24,560 bases of DNA from Bacillota bacterium. Its GTDB lineage: Bacteria > Bacillota > Clostridia > Oscillospirales > Ruminococcaceae. The notes beneath the pieces are model-generated. The model ran no database searches. It worked only from the letters and a program-made list of their open reading frames with translations, and was not told the DNA's origin. The DNA lies in NCBI GenBank assembly GCA_023457355.1, contig JAEWLW010000079.1, forward strand, positions 1-24,560, read 5' to 3'. How positions within the stretch are numbered: position 1 is the first letter of the stretch; each line of letters starts with the position of its first letter. This document shows, piece by piece, positions 1 to 6,956 of this stretch. A program made the position numbers and the translations under genes.

Positions 1-63
1 GTAGCTCATGCGCACCGCGCGCTTTTTGAATTCTTCGTCGTATTTCTTTCGTGAAGTGGACAT
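1..63 (-). CDS. IS3-family transposase OrfA, N-terminal fragment cut by window edge
   Basis: Only the first 21 codons are visible, starting at the ATG at 63 and running off the left edge. The peptide begins MSTSRKKYDEEFKKRAVRMS, the typical opening of the small helix-turn-helix OrfA protein of IS3-family insertion sequences, in which basic residues precede the first helix of a HTH_Tnp_1 domain. OrfA binds the IS ends and, with OrfB supplied by frameshift, forms the transposase. A good ribosome site (AAAAGGAG) precedes the ATG. The rest of the element lies outside the window, so completeness cannot be judged. Family assignment rests on a short stretch but the motif is characteristic. Confidence 0.75.
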   Translation of the reverse strand, partial: MSTSRKKYDEEFKKRAVRMSY

Positions 64-130
64 TTTGATAAGCTCCTTTTTCGTTAAGTGTATCTTATCA
101 TACTGTCCGAAATTTTAACATGGACCCAAT
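64..130 (-). mobile_element. Probable terminal region of the IS3-type element
   Basis: Upstream of the transposase start the minus strand runs about 65 bases to TGGGTCCATGTTAAAATT near 128, an AT-rich sequence starting with TG as IS3-family ends do. I place the left IS end around 128-130 by inference. The opposite end is outside the window, so the inverted repeat and target duplication cannot be confirmed. Confidence 0.35.
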
Positions 131-209
131 GCCATTATTACACAACAGCAATATGAATTCAACAGAAAGGGTGACAATATAGCAGTTTGAACCGCTGGGG
201 GTAGCATAT

Positions 210-236
210 AAAAACCGCCCGCGGTTGTGCGGGCGG
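210..236 (-). terminator. Rho-independent terminator of the zinc-ribbon gene
   Basis: Read on the minus strand, an 8-bp perfect stem CCGCCCGC/GCGGGCGG with a 6-base loop is followed at once by TTTTTATAT. It sits 14 bases beyond the stop codon of the zinc-ribbon gene, in the right place to end its transcript. Confidence 0.8.
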
Positions 237-250
237 CGGGGTGAGCGTGC

Positions 251-601
251 TTATTTAAGCTTAGTCGCGCAATGGGGGCAGTAGTCAAACGTGTAGGCCA
301 CGTCGTTGTTACAGGTAGGGCATTTGAGCGGGGCGTCCGTGCCGGGGTCCATCTTGTGGGCGCAGTTGGGGCAGAACGAAAAGGTGTTGGAAATGTGGTG
401 GCCGCATTTCGGGCAGGCGTAAATGTTCTCGTCCTCATAGAAAACGACGTAACCCATTAAACCGGTGTGACTAGAGAATGAAGTCAAAAATTTAATATTT
501 TCACCTTTTATTTCATTAAGATACGGCATTACAAAATCGGTATTTCCTTCGGTGGTATTTTTTAAAAAACGTGGTTCACTAAAAATTTGACTTAAAAGCA
601 T
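251..601 (-). CDS. Small double zinc-ribbon protein, function unknown
   Basis: The protein is about 116 residues. Its C-terminal half carries two zinc ribbons, each with two CxxC knuckles: CPKC/CPNC and then CPTC/CPHC, ending in a lysine. The N-terminal 60 residues match no family I recognise and open MLLSQIFSEPRF. GTG (610), ATG (604) and ATG (601) are possible starts; GAGGTG at 608-613 leaves a six-base spacing only for the ATG at 601, so that is chosen. Such tandem ribbons usually stabilise a protein or mediate nucleic acid or protein contacts. The first half is AT-rich and the ribbon half GC-rich, which suggests a mosaic origin. It is divergent from the next gene by 65 bases and followed by its own terminator. 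Confidence 0.7.
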   Translation of the reverse strand: MLLSQIFSEPRFLKNTTEGNTDFVMPYLNEIKGENIKFLTSFSSHTGLMGYVVFYEDENIYACPKCGHHISNTFSFCPNCAHKMDPGTDAPLKCPTCNNDVAYTFDYCPHCATKLK

Positions 602-666
602 CATTATCACCTCAAATTTATTATTGCATAAACAACTTATTAAATCAACAGAAAGGCTGGCGTATT

Positions 667-1710
667 ATGGAAAACTTAAGCCAAATCTTTGAAGACAGCC
701 GCCAGACGGCAGAAAACTATTTAGCTTATCTTACGCGGCGGGGTGAGCAGGCGGGGAATGCTTCTCCTTATTCGCTTAATTCAGTGGTGGAAAATGTGGA
801 TATGGCAGGCATGGTTGCGGCAATGGCGGCAAAAGAATCTATGGCATCGCACAACAGCATCTTTCAAATGCTGCATGCAATCAATGAAGCACAAGGCGCA
901 TTGATGGATCTTGTTATTGATTTGCGACTTAATGCTGGTATAGGCGGCGGAGGTGGAGGAGTGGTTAACGGTGCCGCTACGGCAGGTGGAATAGCATCCA
1001 TGTTTACTCAGTCACGCCCGGAAATCGCGGCGGCAATGGCTGCGGGTGGTTTAATCAGTGGTGGTAGCAATGGCAGTGGAGAGATAAAACAGGCCGAACT
1101 CAATCAGCCCAATTCCTTGACTAACAAAGCGATAAGAGCCAAAGAAGATGCCCGAAAACTTGTCAGTACAATCAATTACAGTATAAACCCGGCACCCATC
1201 CCACTTACGAACGGCCCGGCCCCTTTTATGTATGGCCATATATATGATATTTTGCCCTTTATAGGTACTCTTTCCCAAGCTGTACCCTATATGGATGGAG
1301 TAAGAGAAGGGTATCAGGCTGCTGCCGAGGCACGACCGGTACATGAGGAAATGAAAAAGAAATGGGAAGCGATAGATGCCGCTAAAACCAGGGGAGACGA
1401 ATTTAACCAAATGGCAAGGGAAAGGATAGCGAAGCGCGCGGCAAACGCAGCTGTTCCAAACCCCTCCACAGGGGCTGACGAATACCTGCAAACCCATCTC
1501 GCCGCCATGCAGCCCCACGCGGTGCAGATTGTCACGCAGCAGTCCGCCGCGCGCGGCGCCGCGCCGGAGCAGACCATCAATTTTAACATCGCGAATGATT
1601 TTAAAGGCAACTGGCAGGACCGCCGGCAACTCAACGACATCGGCGAATACCTCGCGCAGCAAGTTAAAGAGCGGCTCAATTCCGGCGCGCCGCTGCGTTC
1701 ATACCGCTGA
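667..1710 (+). CDS. Phage tail tape-measure-like protein, short and mosaic
   Basis: A 347-residue protein preceded by AGAAAGG. The last 40 residues (INFNIANDFKGNW, then RQLNDIGEYLAQQVKERL) resemble the conserved C-terminal tail of phage tape-measure proteins, where an 'INI...F' strand precedes a helix. The next gene is DUF2577-like, which follows the tape measure at a short distance in PBSX-type phages. The rest is unfamiliar: a helical N-terminus opening MENLSQIFEDSR, an Ala/Gly-rich middle (residues 90-140) containing a run of glycines, and a charged helix around 225-260. It is far shorter than normal tape measures (usually over 600 residues). Up to about 1440 the DNA is clearly AT-richer than the remainder. 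Probably a truncated or recombined prophage gene, though a domesticated role is possible. Confidence 0.5.
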   Translation: MENLSQIFEDSRQTAENYLAYLTRRGEQAGNASPYSLNSVVENVDMAGMVAAMAAKESMASHNSIFQMLHAINEAQGALMDLVIDLRLNAGIGGGGGGVVNGAATAGGIASMFTQSRPEIAAAMAAGGLISGGSNGSGEIKQAELNQPNSLTNKAIRAKEDARKLVSTINYSINPAPIPLTNGPAPFMYGHIYDILPFIGTLSQAVPYMDGVREGYQAAAEARPVHEEMKKKWEAIDAAKTRGDEFNQMARERIAKRAANAAVPNPSTGADEYLQTHLAAMQPHAVQIVTQQSAARGAAPEQTINFNIANDFKGNWQDRRQLNDIGEYLAQQVKERLNSGAPLRSYR

Positions 1711-1747
1711 CCTGGCCATATAAGAAACAGAAAGGAAGGATTCAAAA

Positions 1748-2104
1748 ATGGACCTGTTCACAGCAATCCGGGACGTTGTACAGGAGATTCTGCGCGTTGA
1801 GCCGCTGACGCGGGTGCAGTACGGCACCTACACCGGCTCGAGTATGCGCATCGACGCGCTGCCGCTCGATATCCCGATGGAGATGATCGAAATTCCCCCG
1901 TCGCTTCAAACCTTTGAGGCGACGCTGAGCTGCGCGCTCACCGAGGGGCAGGGCGTGGAGATCACCGGCAGCGGCGACGTGCGCCAGATTACGCTGACCG
2001 ACGTGCCGGTGACCATCACCCGCGGCTTAAAGCCGGGCGACAAGGTGACGCTGCTGCGGCACAGCGGCGGGCAGCGTTTTTCCGTGCTGGATACCGTTGA
2101 TTAA
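1748..2104 (+). CDS. DUF2577 (XkdR/YqbR-like) phage tail protein
   Basis: A 118-residue protein with a good ribosome site (GGAAGG) and 37 bases after the tape-measure-like gene. The ending is typical of DUF2577: GDKVTLLRHSGGQRFSVLD, a beta hairpin that in the family reads 'GDKVLLLR..GGQ.Y.VLDR'. The N-terminal helix (residues 1-18, DLFTAIRDVVQEIL) and the following 'YGTYTG' strand also fit. In PBSX-like contractile or long-tailed phages this gene lies between the tape measure and the baseplate genes. Here the LysM/XkdP-like and XkdQ-like genes that should precede it, and DUF2634 and baseplate J that should follow, are absent. It is therefore a remnant of a tail module. The family call is from memory of the motif. 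Confidence 0.6.
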   Translation: MDLFTAIRDVVQEILRVEPLTRVQYGTYTGSSMRIDALPLDIPMEMIEIPPSLQTFEATLSCALTEGQGVEITGSGDVRQITLTDVPVTITRGLKPGDKVTLLRHSGGQRFSVLDTVD

Positions 2105-2256
2105 TACGGATTCAGGTTAAAAACGACGGCTGCTTGACGGCTGTTTTTCGCCGTTCGCCGTCATCGTCTTTGGCGGGCGCCAGCCCGCCTGCGCCTTTCG
2201 CCTTGCGGCGCAAAAAATAATCGCGCAATGCCGGGCCATTTTTCAGGTTAATCAAA
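2105..2256 (+). repeat. Degenerate copy of a short MITE-like element (copy 1)
   Basis: Beginning right after the stop codon of the tail gene, this stretch starts ATTCAGGTTAA (2110-2120) and aligns along most of its length with the reverse complement of 3515-3672. The best block, 2160-2192, differs at one base in 33 from the complement of 3583-3615. Its right end has diverged and lacks the expected inverted terminal repeat. It carries no reading frame that I believe. Confidence 0.65.
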
Positions 2257-2546
2257 CGGTAAAATCTGAACGCATACGGGGGCACCGGGCTTTTTTGTCA
2301 AACACACGGGGCCCTGTGCTTTTTGCCGCTCGCGCGCGGCGCGCGTTAAACTTTCCGCCGGGTGGGATAAGGGGCCCCGACCGCTCATAAGCTTTAGAGA
2401 CGGGGCGCGGCGCCGCTTGGCCGGTCCGGCATTTCGCGCTTATGGACGCAGGCGCCAAAAAACGCGCCCCGCAACGAAAAATCAAGGGAGCAAAAGCGCC
2501 GCGCCGAACATCACAGCCGCGCGGCCTGCAAGAAAGGAAGAAAGTG
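2257..2546. other. Intergenic stretch before the GH25-like gene
   Basis: About 290 bases of very GC-rich sequence with no gene I can support. The reading frame of the downstream lysozyme stays open back to 2442, but those 35 residues (MDAGAKKRAP...) are not like the family and lack a ribosome site. No promoter is evident. Confidence 0.4.
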
Positions 2547-3236
2547 ATGGTTAAGCAGGTAATCGACATTTCGGAACACAACATACGGCAGGGGGCAATC
2601 GACTGGCAGCAGGTGCGGGCCAGCGGCGTGGCGGGGGTTATGCTGCGCGCGGGCTGGGCGGGCTACCACGGTGACGTCGTCAAGGACGACGGCATCGACG
2701 AGAGCATCGAGGCGGCGCGCGCGGCGGGGCTAAACGTCGGACTTTATGTCTACGCCTACACCAAAACGCCCGCGGCGGCGCACCGTGCGGCGGGGCAGGT
2801 GGTGGCGCTCGCCGAGCGGCACCCGGGCAAAATCAACATGCCGATCGCCTTTTGCGTATGGGAAACCGACCTGCCCTGCCTCGTCAGCCAGGGCAAGGAG
2901 GGCCTGACCGACAGTGTCATCGCCTTTTTGTTTGAAATTGAGCGGCTGGGCTACTGCGGCGTGTTTTACACCTACACCGCCTTTGCGCTCACCTACCTCA
3001 ACCTGACGCGGCTGTGTTCGCGCGATGTCTGGATTGCCGATTACCGCGGCGACGAGACGGTGCTTCAGCGCCAGCTCGGCCGCCGCGACTACGGCATGTG
3101 GCAGTATATCGGCGAGCGGGGCGAATGCGACGGCGTGCCCGGCGGCTGCCGCCGCAGCAAATGCTACGTCGATTATCCGCTGTACATAGTCCGCCGCAAG
3201 CTCAACGGGCACTGTTCTATGCCGGCCGAGGCCTGA
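2547..3236 (+). CDS. GH25-family lysozyme-like protein, active site probably lost
   Basis: The 229-residue protein has the fold signature of GH25 muramidases as found in prophage endolysins of Firmicutes: DISEHN with the first catalytic Asp near residue 7, the GLYVYAYT strand, LTDSVIAF, YLNLTRL, VWIADYRG, GMWQY and the terminal YVDYP...LNG. In active members the mid-protein strand ends in a D-x-E pair (PIAFDVE-like); here it reads PIAFCVWETD, so both acids appear substituted or displaced. The usual 'GISGNVDLD' turn is also changed to GVPGGCRRSK. ATG 2547 is chosen because AAAGGAAG precedes it at 2534-2541. There is no signal peptide, as for phage endolysins that use a holin. Likely a decayed or repurposed endolysin left by the same prophage as the tail genes. 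Confidence 0.75.
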   Translation: MVKQVIDISEHNIRQGAIDWQQVRASGVAGVMLRAGWAGYHGDVVKDDGIDESIEAARAAGLNVGLYVYAYTKTPAAAHRAAGQVVALAERHPGKINMPIAFCVWETDLPCLVSQGKEGLTDSVIAFLFEIERLGYCGVFYTYTAFALTYLNLTRLCSRDVWIADYRGDETVLQRQLGRRDYGMWQYIGERGECDGVPGGCRRSKCYVDYPLYIVRRKLNGHCSMPAEA

Positions 3237-3274
3237 CCCGGCAACGCAACCCGTGCATATCCTGTATTTTGGCA

Positions 3275-3310
3275 AAGCAAAACGGCCCGGATTTCTCCGG
3301 GCCGTCAGCC
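3275..3310 (-). terminator. Strong hairpin, terminator-like
   Basis: A perfect 10-bp stem ACGGCCCGGA/TCCGGGCCGT with a four-base loop at 3281-3304. T-rich sequence follows on the minus strand only. Almost the same hairpin recurs at 3898-3921, so it may be repeat-borne rather than a true end for the lysozyme gene. Confidence 0.45.
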
Positions 3311-3369
3311 TGTCGAAAAAGCGAAGGCATTTTAGCGGTTTGCACAAGCCTCATGTCGCTAGACGCGCC

Positions 3370-3500
3370 AGCGGGGAACCCCTTGCGGGGGTTCCCCGCG
3401 CCAAAACAGTCCCCCGGACTGTTTTGGCTGCCCCTCCTGCGCTTTTTTGAAGAATGAAGCACGCAAGCTTTTTTCAAAAAGCTTGACCAAAAACTTTAAT
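3370..3500 (-). repeat. Multi-hairpin interspersed repeat, inverted copy C
   Basis: Read on the minus strand this is a member of the family also seen at about 17431-17690 and 21553-21815. It contains the stems CAAGCTTTTT/AAAAAGCTTG, CAAAACAGTCC/GGACTGTTTTG and GGGGAACCCC/GGGGTTCCCC in the same order. It lacks the TGGGG/CCCCA hairpin of the other copies. Confidence 0.8.
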
Positions 3501-3514
3501 TTGTGCAATTCTTT

Positions 3515-3672
3515 ATACTAATTCAGGTTAAATCGGTACACAAGCTTGGCGAGATATTTTTTTGTCAGCCGAGGAAGAGGATGCAGGCGTGCTGGCGCCC
3601 GCCAAAGACGATGACGACGGATGGCGGAAAAATAGCCGTCAAGATGTGTGCAAATTTAACCTGAATTAGTAT
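3515..3672. mobile_element. MITE-like element with perfect 19-bp inverted ends (copy 2)
   Basis: A 158-bp element bounded by atactaattcaggttaaat at 3515-3533 and its exact complement at 3654-3672. It holds no gene. The interior is related, in the opposite orientation, to 2105-2256. The ends can be read as TA-flanked CTAATTCAGG, which would fit a TA target duplication of the kind made by IS630/Tc1-type transposases; that is inference. The two copies bracket the lysozyme-like gene. Confidence 0.7.
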
Positions 3673-3900
3673 TAGTAAGAAAGCGTTCTTTCAGCCTGTC
3701 AAAGAAGCAGATTACGTAAGGTAAAGTACCGGGGGAAAAGTGTGAAAAGGGGGCGGTGAGCCCCCATTTTCGCGTCGAGGTGCACAAAGTGCGCCGGATT
3801 TCTCGCCCGCAGGCGACAAAACGGGCAATTTTGCCCGTTTTGCGAAGCTTGGCATAAAAAGGCTGAGCCGTGCGAAGACTTTTTTTGACAAGCTGAAAAC
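3673..3900. other. Gene-free stretch with palindromic hairpin
   Basis: No credible gene. It holds an 11-bp perfect palindromic stem AAAACGGGCAA/TTGCCCGTTTT at 3818-3841, which could act as a bidirectional terminator, and fragments such as TCAGCCTGTC that also occur near 3307, suggesting further repeat-derived sequence. Confidence 0.5.
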
Positions 3901-3928
3901 GACCCGGATTTCTCCGGGCCGTTTTTTC
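3894..3928. terminator. Bidirectional terminator after the alcohol dehydrogenase gene
   Basis: Stem CCCGGA/TCCGGG with flanking complementary bases and TTTTTT on the plus side; on the minus strand the stem is followed by GTTTTC. It lies about 50 bases past the stop of the leftward alcohol dehydrogenase gene and probably ends its transcript. Confidence 0.65.
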
Positions 3929-3976
3929 ATTATAGCCCAATGCCTCACCAATGGCCCCTGTTGGGCCGCGATCGGG

Positions 3977-5026
3977 CTAGTCGATAATCACGACAGGTTT
4001 AATCAAATCCTTCGGCTTCTCGTCCATCAGGTAAAAGGCGTCCGGAATTTTATCAAAGCCGTGCAGGCGGTGCGAGATGATTTTGGCGGTGTCGATGCGG
4101 CCGTATTGAATCAACGCCAGCATCTTCTGGATTCTGAGCGCGCCGCCGGGGCAGAAACCGCCGCGGATGGTCTTGTTCGCCATGCCCAGGCCCCACGAAT
4201 AAGCGGGCATTGAGAGCACATCCTTAATATCAAAGAAGTTGACGTTTGAGACAGTGCCGCCCGCCCGGGTCATTTCCACGGCCTGCCGCAGCGTATCCTG
4301 CGTGCCGCCCGCGATAATCACCGAATCGGCGCCGCCCGTCATTTCAAGCACCTGTTGGACGATGTCGCCCTCTTTATAGCTGACGATATCAGTTGCGCCG
4401 TATTCCTTTGCAACCGCCACGCAGTTGGGGCGGGTGCCGATGGCGATAATGCGCCCCGCGCCGTGCAGCTTTGCGCCCGCGACCGCCATCAGGCCCACCG
4501 GGCCGATGCCGATGACGACGACGGTGTCGCCAAAGCGGACGTTGGCGTTTTCAACGCCATGCAGGCCGGTGGACATCATGTCCACGGTCATGACCGCCGC
4601 CTCGGGCGCCACACCCGCGGGCAGCTGCACAAGGTTGGCGTCGGCCTGGTTAACGTGGAAAAATTCCGCAAAGGTGCCGTCCTTGGAACCCAAAAACTTA
4701 AAGCTCTGCATCGGCCCTTCGTCGTGGGCGTTAAACTCGCCCTGAACGCCGGGGGCCAGCCAGTTGGGGGTGACGCAGGGCACCACGACGGTGTCGCCCG
4801 CTTTGAAGCGGGTCACCAGATTGCCGGTTTCAACCACGACGCCGACCGCCTCGTGGCCGAGGATGAGGTTTTCTTTAACGCCGGAGCCGCCGTGCAGCAC
4901 ATGCACATCGGAAGAGCAGGGCGCCAGCACAGTGGGGCGGATAACCGCGTCCAGCGGCCCGCAGGCCGGGCGGTCCTTTTGAATCCAGCCCGCGTTGTTT
5001 AAGCCTAACATGCCAAAACCTTTCAT
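3977..5026 (-). CDS. adh: NADP-type zinc-dependent secondary alcohol dehydrogenase
   Basis: A 349-residue medium-chain dehydrogenase, close in sequence and length to the clostridial isopropanol (secondary alcohol) dehydrogenase. It would interconvert secondary alcohols and ketones with NADP(H) in the cytoplasm. The catalytic zinc ligands are present: C37, H58-E59 (in GHEAVG) and D149. The Rossmann motif GIGPVG is at 173-178. The cofactor loop GTRP (197-200) and Y217 correspond to the residues that bind the 2'-phosphate of NADP in that family. No structural-zinc four-cysteine loop is present, as expected for this group. The start has a strong AAGGAGGT site. It is a single gene, divergent from thyX, with its own promoter and terminator. 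Substrate is inferred from family. Confidence 0.85.
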   Translation of the reverse strand: MKGFGMLGLNNAGWIQKDRPACGPLDAVIRPTVLAPCSSDVHVLHGGSGVKENLILGHEAVGVVVETGNLVTRFKAGDTVVVPCVTPNWLAPGVQGEFNAHDEGPMQSFKFLGSKDGTFAEFFHVNQADANLVQLPAGVAPEAAVMTVDMMSTGLHGVENANVRFGDTVVVIGIGPVGLMAVAGAKLHGAGRIIAIGTRPNCVAVAKEYGATDIVSYKEGDIVQQVLEMTGGADSVIIAGGTQDTLRQAVEMTRAGGTVSNVNFFDIKDVLSMPAYSWGLGMANKTIRGGFCPGGALRIQKMLALIQYGRIDTAKIISHRLHGFDKIPDAFYLMDEKPKDLIKPVVIID

Positions 5027-5069
5027 ATTCGGGAACCTCCTTGCATCGTTATTGTTTTCGCTAACTCGT

Positions 5070-5098
5070 ATTATAAAACAATGTTAAAAAAATATCAA
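5070..5098 (-). promoter_or_regulatory. Sigma-A-type promoter for the alcohol dehydrogenase gene
   Basis: On the minus strand TTGATA (5098-5093), a 17-base spacer and a perfect TATAAT (5075-5070), about 44 bases upstream of the start codon in an AT-rich gap. Confidence 0.7.
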
Positions 5099-5261
5099 CT
5101 ACCTGTGGAAATAATTTTCATGTCGCCGGCCCGGTTGCGGGCAAAGGCACTCGGGGGAATAAAACGGCGAAAAGCCGCGCATTGCAGGCACAAAACCCAT
5201 CAAAACCGGCGCTTTATTGTCAAAAAAGTAACGGGGAGCTGCCGAGTGTTTTCCTCGGTTA

Positions 5262-5290
5262 TTGACATCACAGGCATTTGAGGGTAGTAT
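5262..5290 (+). promoter_or_regulatory. Sigma-A-type promoter for thyX-tmk
   Basis: TTGACA (5262-5267), a 17-base spacer and TAGTAT (5285-5290). It gives a leader of roughly 110 bases before thyX. I see no known riboswitch in that leader or in the rest of the 380-base gap between the divergent genes. Confidence 0.65.
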
Positions 5291-5406
5291 ATAAAGGAAT
5301 TTATTGTGATGATGCCGATGGAATTTTCCCCGCCGTGCGTTTTGTTCCGGCAGGGTTTCTTTTGTGTATCTGATCTGCGGGCCGCAGTTTTAAGGAGGGC
5401 TTTTTG

Positions 5407-6162
5407 GTGCCTAAGGTTACGCTTCTATGTCATACGCCCGACCCCGAGCGCGTCGTGGCCGCCGCCGCCAAGCTGTGCTATTCGGCGCAGACGGTTGAGG
5501 GGCTGCTCGACGGACTCACCCCCGAAAAAACCGGGGGATTTTTGAAAATGCTGATGGATCTGGGGCACGAAAGCCCTGTGGAGCACGTCAGCTTCACTTT
5601 TGCCATTGAGGGGGTCTCGCGTTCGTTTCTCGCGCAGATGACCCGCCACCGCATCGCCTCTTACAGTGTGCAAAGCCAGCGCTATGTGCGGCTTTCGCCC
5701 TTTGAATATGTCACCCCGCCCGAGGTGGCCGCCGACCCCGAGGCGCTTTCGGCCTACCGCCGGGCGATGGATGCCGCCGCCGAAAGCTATGAGAACATCA
5801 CCGCCATTTTAAAAGAAAAACATCTTCAGGCGCTGCTTTCGCAGGGCGTGCCCGAAAAGCAGGCGGCTTCAAAGGCTGAAAAACAGGCGATTGAGGACGC
5901 GCGCTTCGTGCTGCCCAACGCCTGCGAGACGCGCATGATTGTCACCATGAACGCCCGCAGCCTGTATAATTTCTTCAACCACCGCTGCTGCACCCGCGCC
6001 CAGTGGGAGATTCGCGCGGTGGCCGACCAGATGCTGATGCTGGTTAAGGCGGTGGCGCCGGTGCTGTTTTCCCATTCGGGACCGCCCTGTGTTTCAGGCG
6101 GCTGTCCCGAGGGCAAAATGAGCTGTGGAAGAATGAGAGAAATGCGGGAACGCTATAAATAA
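5407..6162 (+). CDS. thyX: FAD-dependent thymidylate synthase
   Basis: Makes dTMP from dUMP using methylene-tetrahydrofolate as carbon donor and reduced flavin as hydride source, releasing tetrahydrofolate. The ThyX signature RHRIASYSVQSQR is at residues 80-92, with the ESPVEH motif at 55-60 and the C-terminal NARSLYNFF...RAQWEIR segment that binds FAD and dUMP. About 251 residues, normal for the family in Clostridia. The GTG at 5407 is chosen over the TTG at 5404 because AAGGAGG (5392-5398) is then eight bases away. The next gene, 15 bases downstream, phosphorylates its product, so the two form a dTMP operon. A cysteine-rich end (PPCVSGGCPEGKMSCG) is common in clostridial members. Confidence 0.95.
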   Translation: MPKVTLLCHTPDPERVVAAAAKLCYSAQTVEGLLDGLTPEKTGGFLKMLMDLGHESPVEHVSFTFAIEGVSRSFLAQMTRHRIASYSVQSQRYVRLSPFEYVTPPEVAADPEALSAYRRAMDAAAESYENITAILKEKHLQALLSQGVPEKQAASKAEKQAIEDARFVLPNACETRMIVTMNARSLYNFFNHRCCTRAQWEIRAVADQMLMLVKAVAPVLFSHSGPPCVSGGCPEGKMSCGRMREMRERYK

Positions 6163-6177
6163 AGGGGCACTGACAAA

Positions 6178-6861
6178 ATGAACGGCAGGCTGATTGTGCT
6201 TGAGGGCCTTGACGGCAGCGGCAAGGCGACGCAGGCAGCGCGGGCGGTACGTCGGCTTGAGGAGAGCGGGCAGGCGGTGCGCGCCATTTCGTTTCCCGAT
6301 TATAACAGCGAATCGTCGGCGCTGGTGAAAATGTATCTGCGCGGGGAGGTCGGCGCGCTCGACGAGGTAAACGTCTATGCCGCCTCGGGGTTTTATTCGC
6401 TCGACCGCTATATCAGCTACGAGCGCGAGTGGAAGGCCGACTATCAGGCGGGCAAGGCCATTATCGCCGACCGCTACACCACCTCCAACCTCTGCCACCA
6501 GATGGTGAAGCTGCCGCGCGGCCAGTGGATGGACTATATCCTCTGGCTTGAATATTATGAATATATGCTGCTCGCGCTGCCAAAACCAGATTTGGTACTT
6601 TACCTCGATATGCATCCGGCGGCTTCTCAGCGCCTGATGGAACAGCGCTATAACGGCGACGAGGCCAAAAAGGACCTTCACGAGCGCAACCGCGCCTATC
6701 TGGAGGCCTGCCGCGAGGCGGCGCTTTTTGCTGCCGGAACACTGGGCTGGGTCGTGCTGCCCTGCTCCGACGCGGCGCACAAACCCTACCCCGTCGAGGA
6801 AATTGAGACGGCGGCTTTTTCTGAGATATCCCGCTGCCTGGCAGCGGCAAAACAATACTGA
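6178..6861 (+). CDS. tmk: Thymidylate kinase
   Basis: Phosphorylates dTMP to dTDP with ATP in the cytoplasm. The 227-residue protein has the P-loop GLDGSGKATQ (residues 10-19), the FPDY substrate segment at 39-42, the DRY motif at 98-100 and a C-terminal lid region rich in Arg/Lys (about 155-170). The usual Ser/Thr after the P-loop lysine is Ala17, with Thr18 next. This variation occurs in some Firmicutes kinases, so the enzyme is probably active. It lies just downstream of thyX and likely shares its promoter. Confidence 0.92.
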   Translation: MNGRLIVLEGLDGSGKATQAARAVRRLEESGQAVRAISFPDYNSESSALVKMYLRGEVGALDEVNVYAASGFYSLDRYISYEREWKADYQAGKAIIADRYTTSNLCHQMVKLPRGQWMDYILWLEYYEYMLLALPKPDLVLYLDMHPAASQRLMEQRYNGDEAKKDLHERNRAYLEACREAALFAAGTLGWVVLPCSDAAHKPYPVEEIETAAFSEISRCLAAAKQY

Positions 6862-6956
6862 TCTCCAACAGAACAGGCGGTATCCCGGCGGGCAAAAACG
6901 CCGCGCCAGGCCATGCCGCGGTTTATTGGGGGTTCGTATAGACTATCGGAGGCTTT

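Noticed and set aside
2252..2584. Minus-strand frame before the lysozyme gene
   Set aside because: Composition is Arg/Ala/Pro-rich as in random GC-rich sequence, it overlaps the true gene start, and no family features are visible.
3014..3477. Open frames in the 3' part of the lysozyme gene and the repeat after it
   Set aside because: They are out of frame with the GH25 motifs or are translations of the hairpin repeat; no ribosome site.
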